Position numbers and translations under genes: made by a program. A DNA stretch of 64,000 nucleotides, from the NCBI RefSeq assembly GCF_003991905.1, contig NZ_RSCL01000001.1, positions 434,001 through 498,000 of the forward strand, written 5' to 3'. Source of the stretch: Dulcicalothrix desertica PCC 7102 (GTDB lineage Bacteria; Cyanobacteriota; Cyanobacteriia; Cyanobacteriales; Nostocaceae). Of this stretch, positions 62,148 through 64,000 are shown in pieces. The notes below the pieces were generated by a model that worked only from the letters and a program-made list of their open reading frames with translations, was not told the DNA's origin and searched no databases. Numbering within the stretch: position 1 is the stretch's first letter; every line of letters starts with the position of its first letter.

Positions 62148-63713
62148 ATGAAACTAGCCTCTGAAGTCGGAATTGCCGAAAAAATTCGTAGAATGAATCA
62201 ACGGGTACGCTGGCAAGACCCGTTATTGGTTAATAAAAATATTGACCAAACAAAGTTTGTATTCGATGATGGAAAGGCTTCGGAACAAGAATTCTCGTTT
62301 CTTGTAGTCGGTGATAGCGGTTCGGGTTCGCACACTTCGCACAACCCGCAGCGTCAAGTCGCTGAATTAATGCTTCCTCACCATGACGAATGTCGGTTTA
62401 TGCTTCACACAGGGGATGTTATATATTTGGTCGGGTCAAGCGAATACTACCCACAAAACTTTATTCAACCTTATCGTGAGTTTCTTGTCTCTTGCGAACG
62501 TTATAAAAATATTGCTTACGACAAAATGACCTTCAAGCTACCAATACTCCCTGTACCTGGAAACCACGATTATTATGATTTGCCTATATTTTGGAGTATT
62601 GTATCTTTAGGGACAATGCCAATTCGGCGTTTACTTAAATCAAAGCTTGACTTAGATGTTGGTTGGCATGGTTCGAGGGCAGGTGACGCATATGCAAAAG
62701 CATTTATAGATTATCTCAAAGCTTTTAACTCTGAAGAACAATTGATACAGCACCTTGATAACCACTACGACGCGAAAACGGATAGTGGTTATTGTTTAAG
62801 GTATGAACCAGGTAAATTTACTCGTTTGCCTAATCGGTATTATACGTTTCGCTACGGCAATATAGATTTTTTTGCTCTTGATTCTAATACATTCAACGAC
62901 CCGTTACCAATACCAAAAACAAGTGAAGGTGTGATACAACGTCAAGACCTTGAACAGCATCTTCAAGAGTTGGAACAGCAAAAAGAGCAAATTGTCGCTA
63001 GAATATCTCAGCTTGACCCGTCGAATGCAAACGAAGCTGAAGAACTTGATGATTTGCATGGACGACTTACACAAATAGATGAAATGGCTTTTGATATTGA
63101 AAAGCAACTGGCGCCAAAACATCGAAGTGCCACCGACACCGAACAACTCGAATGGTTTGCTTCTAAGTTAGTTGAGTCTTGGCAAAATAAAGAAGTTAGG
63201 GGCAGAGTAGTATTTTTTCACCATCCACCTTATGTAACCGAGGCAACAAAGTGGCAGCAAGCACAAACTTTAGCTGTTCGTAAGCGGTTACGTGAAGTAT
63301 TTAATAAAGTAGGAGTTCAAGTAAATTCATTAAGGAAAGACCGTCCCATCGTTGATTTAGTATTAAACGGTCACGCCCATTGTTTAGAATATTTACAAAC
63401 CCAAGATACTGGATACGGTGATTCGGGTATTAATTGGATTGTTTGTGGAGGTAGTGGTTTTAGCTTGCGTCGTCAGCGTCCAGAAGGTAATGATTTGATG
63501 GAAAAATTTGACGGTCAACAGCGCTTAGTTGCTAGTTCCCGCTTGTTTGTTGGTCGCAACGGGCAAGCTTCGCAAAAACGGCGCCCATATTCTTGTTTAC
63601 GTATAGATGTTTTAGCAGGAGAAACGCCTAAATTTGTAGTGCGTCCGATGATTACAGAATGGCACCAGCGACAGTGGAATAAGTATGAGATGGCGCCGTT
63701 TGTTGTGGGGTAG
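62148..63713 (+). CDS. Calcineurin-like metallophosphoesterase (521 aa)
   Basis: The five metal-binding blocks are in order: FLVVGDSGSGSH (about 46-57), LHTGDVIYLVG, PVPGNHDYYDLP, FFHHPPYV and VLNGHAHCLEYL. An insert of about 110 residues with a coiled coil (QHLQELEQQKEQIVARISQL) separates blocks three and four. There is no signal peptide, so it is cytoplasmic. The substrate is a phosphate ester of unknown kind. Downstream of the lipid kinase gene on the same strand. Confidence 0.92.
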   Translation: MKLASEVGIAEKIRRMNQRVRWQDPLLVNKNIDQTKFVFDDGKASEQEFSFLVVGDSGSGSHTSHNPQRQVAELMLPHHDECRFMLHTGDVIYLVGSSEYYPQNFIQPYREFLVSCERYKNIAYDKMTFKLPILPVPGNHDYYDLPIFWSIVSLGTMPIRRLLKSKLDLDVGWHGSRAGDAYAKAFIDYLKAFNSEEQLIQHLDNHYDAKTDSGYCLRYEPGKFTRLPNRYYTFRYGNIDFFALDSNTFNDPLPIPKTSEGVIQRQDLEQHLQELEQQKEQIVARISQLDPSNANEAEELDDLHGRLTQIDEMAFDIEKQLAPKHRSATDTEQLEWFASKLVESWQNKEVRGRVVFFHHPPYVTEATKWQQAQTLAVRKRLREVFNKVGVQVNSLRKDRPIVDLVLNGHAHCLEYLQTQDTGYGDSGINWIVCGGSGFSLRRQRPEGNDLMEKFDGQQRLVASSRLFVGRNGQASQKRRPYSCLRIDVLAGETPKFVVRPMITEWHQRQWNKYEMAPFVVG

Positions 63714-63751
63714 GCATCTAGATATTTTTACCTGCTCTAGATATGAGTATA

Positions 63752-63782
63752 TGGGACAGGCAGGGATGCCTGTTCCACAAGA
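63752..63782. repeat. GGGCA/TGCCC hairpin repeat after the metallophosphoesterase gene
   Basis: GGGACAGGCAGGGATGCCTG, then TTCCACAAGAG. It lies between convergent genes, as do the copies at 24189 and 58085, a position that fits transcript ends. Confidence 0.8.
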
Positions 63783-63805
63783 GAGTCTAATTTATACTAC
63801 TGTAA

Positions 63806-64000
63806 TTAGACGGCGCCAGTACCTCTACCGCGCTTATCATCATCCATAGTTAGTTCGCCTTCGCTATGGTCTTTAATTGCCGCCAATTCTTCAAGACGTG
63901 CCTGTTTATCTTCTTCAATTACTTGACGGGCATCACCAGGTGTTTCGTAGTACATTTCTGGTTCAACTGCGTAGTTATTTAATAAACCTTCATTGTCTAC
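63806..64000 (-). CDS. Conserved small cyanobacterial protein, partial (C-terminal 64 aa)
   Basis: The frame runs from TAA 63806-63808 off the window edge. It encodes VDNEGLLNNYAVEPEMYYET, then ARLEELAAIKDHSEGELTMD and a basic end KRGRGTGAV. The acidic, helical sequence resembles short photosynthesis-associated proteins of cyanobacteria, but I cannot name it with certainty. The 5' end is outside. Confidence 0.75.
   Translation of the reverse strand, partial: VDNEGLLNNYAVEPEMYYETPGDARQVIEEDKQARLEELAAIKDHSEGELTMDDDKRGRGTGAV

Noticed and set aside
1-64000. tRNA or rRNA genes, prophage and complete insertion sequences
   Set aside because: No cloverleaf, rRNA-like or transposase sequence was recognised on reading both strands; a tRNA search program could still find one.

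Overview
The window is chromosomal DNA of a filamentous cyanobacterium, most likely a heterocystous (Nostocales-type) genome with roughly 40% GC. The evidence is family-level: a cyanobacterial-type HemC, GlgA and ProS, multi-PAS and Cache histidine kinases, a PilT-type ATPase beside a KaiB-domain protein, a TPS hemagglutinin, NuiA-like domains, heptamer STRR repeats and many dispersed hairpin repeats. The classical cyanobacterial palindrome HIP1 (GCGATCGC) was not found. Another palindrome, GGCGCC, occurs about 120 times by eye count, against about 4 expected from base composition, and seems to be this genome's own highly iterated palindrome.

Layout. 0.2-10.6 kb: a GNAT acetyltransferase, a divergent ABC exporter half, a STAND/NACHT-WD40 gene broken by a frameshift and an amber codon, a decayed Uma2 gene, and a large MscS-like membrane protein. 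10.6-18.7 kb: an accessory zone of small genes and fragments. It holds an AbrB-type protein, an AraC regulator joined to an OprB-porin 3' fragment, a Phd/ParE-type toxin-antitoxin pair, sigma-J and TetR 3' fragments, an amidase lacking a zinc ligand, a PchB-like plus AhpD-like operon under a divergent TetR regulator with two visible operators, unknown small genes and a MITE. 18.7-24 kb: a methyltransferase, two paralogous RTX-like proteins with conserved leaders, a repeat membrane protein between them, and a NuiA-like protein. 24-36 kb: proS, a PlsC-type acyltransferase carrying an STRR inside its coding sequence, a VapBC-type pair, a cytokinin-dehydrogenase-like flavoprotein, an amidohydrolase, two near-duplicate methyltransferases and a Uma2 nuclease. 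35-40 kb: a KaiB-domain protein, a PilT-family ATPase, a small membrane protein and wecB. 40-48.7 kb: a PAS/GAF histidine kinase, a heme-oxygenase-like (HDO-type) protein, a nitrilase and a flavin monooxygenase. 48.9-58 kb: cell-wall proteins (SH3/peptidoglycan-binding, M23), two hybrid kinases, a TerB-like protein and a TpsA adhesin. 58-64 kb: housekeeping genes glgA and hemC, a DagK-type lipid kinase, a metallophosphoesterase and the end of a small conserved gene.

The genes are mostly single transcription units. The clearest functional groups are PchB/AhpD/TetR (probably salicylate or an aryl compound, repressor controlled), Phd/ParE, VapBC, and the loose HDO/nitrilase/FMO neighbourhood, which is the best candidate for an undescribed small-molecule pathway. 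Intergenic DNA is crowded with at least five families of hairpin repeats. Two gene-fragment junctions fall exactly on GGCGCC sites. No tRNA, rRNA, CRISPR array, complete insertion sequence or prophage was recognised.
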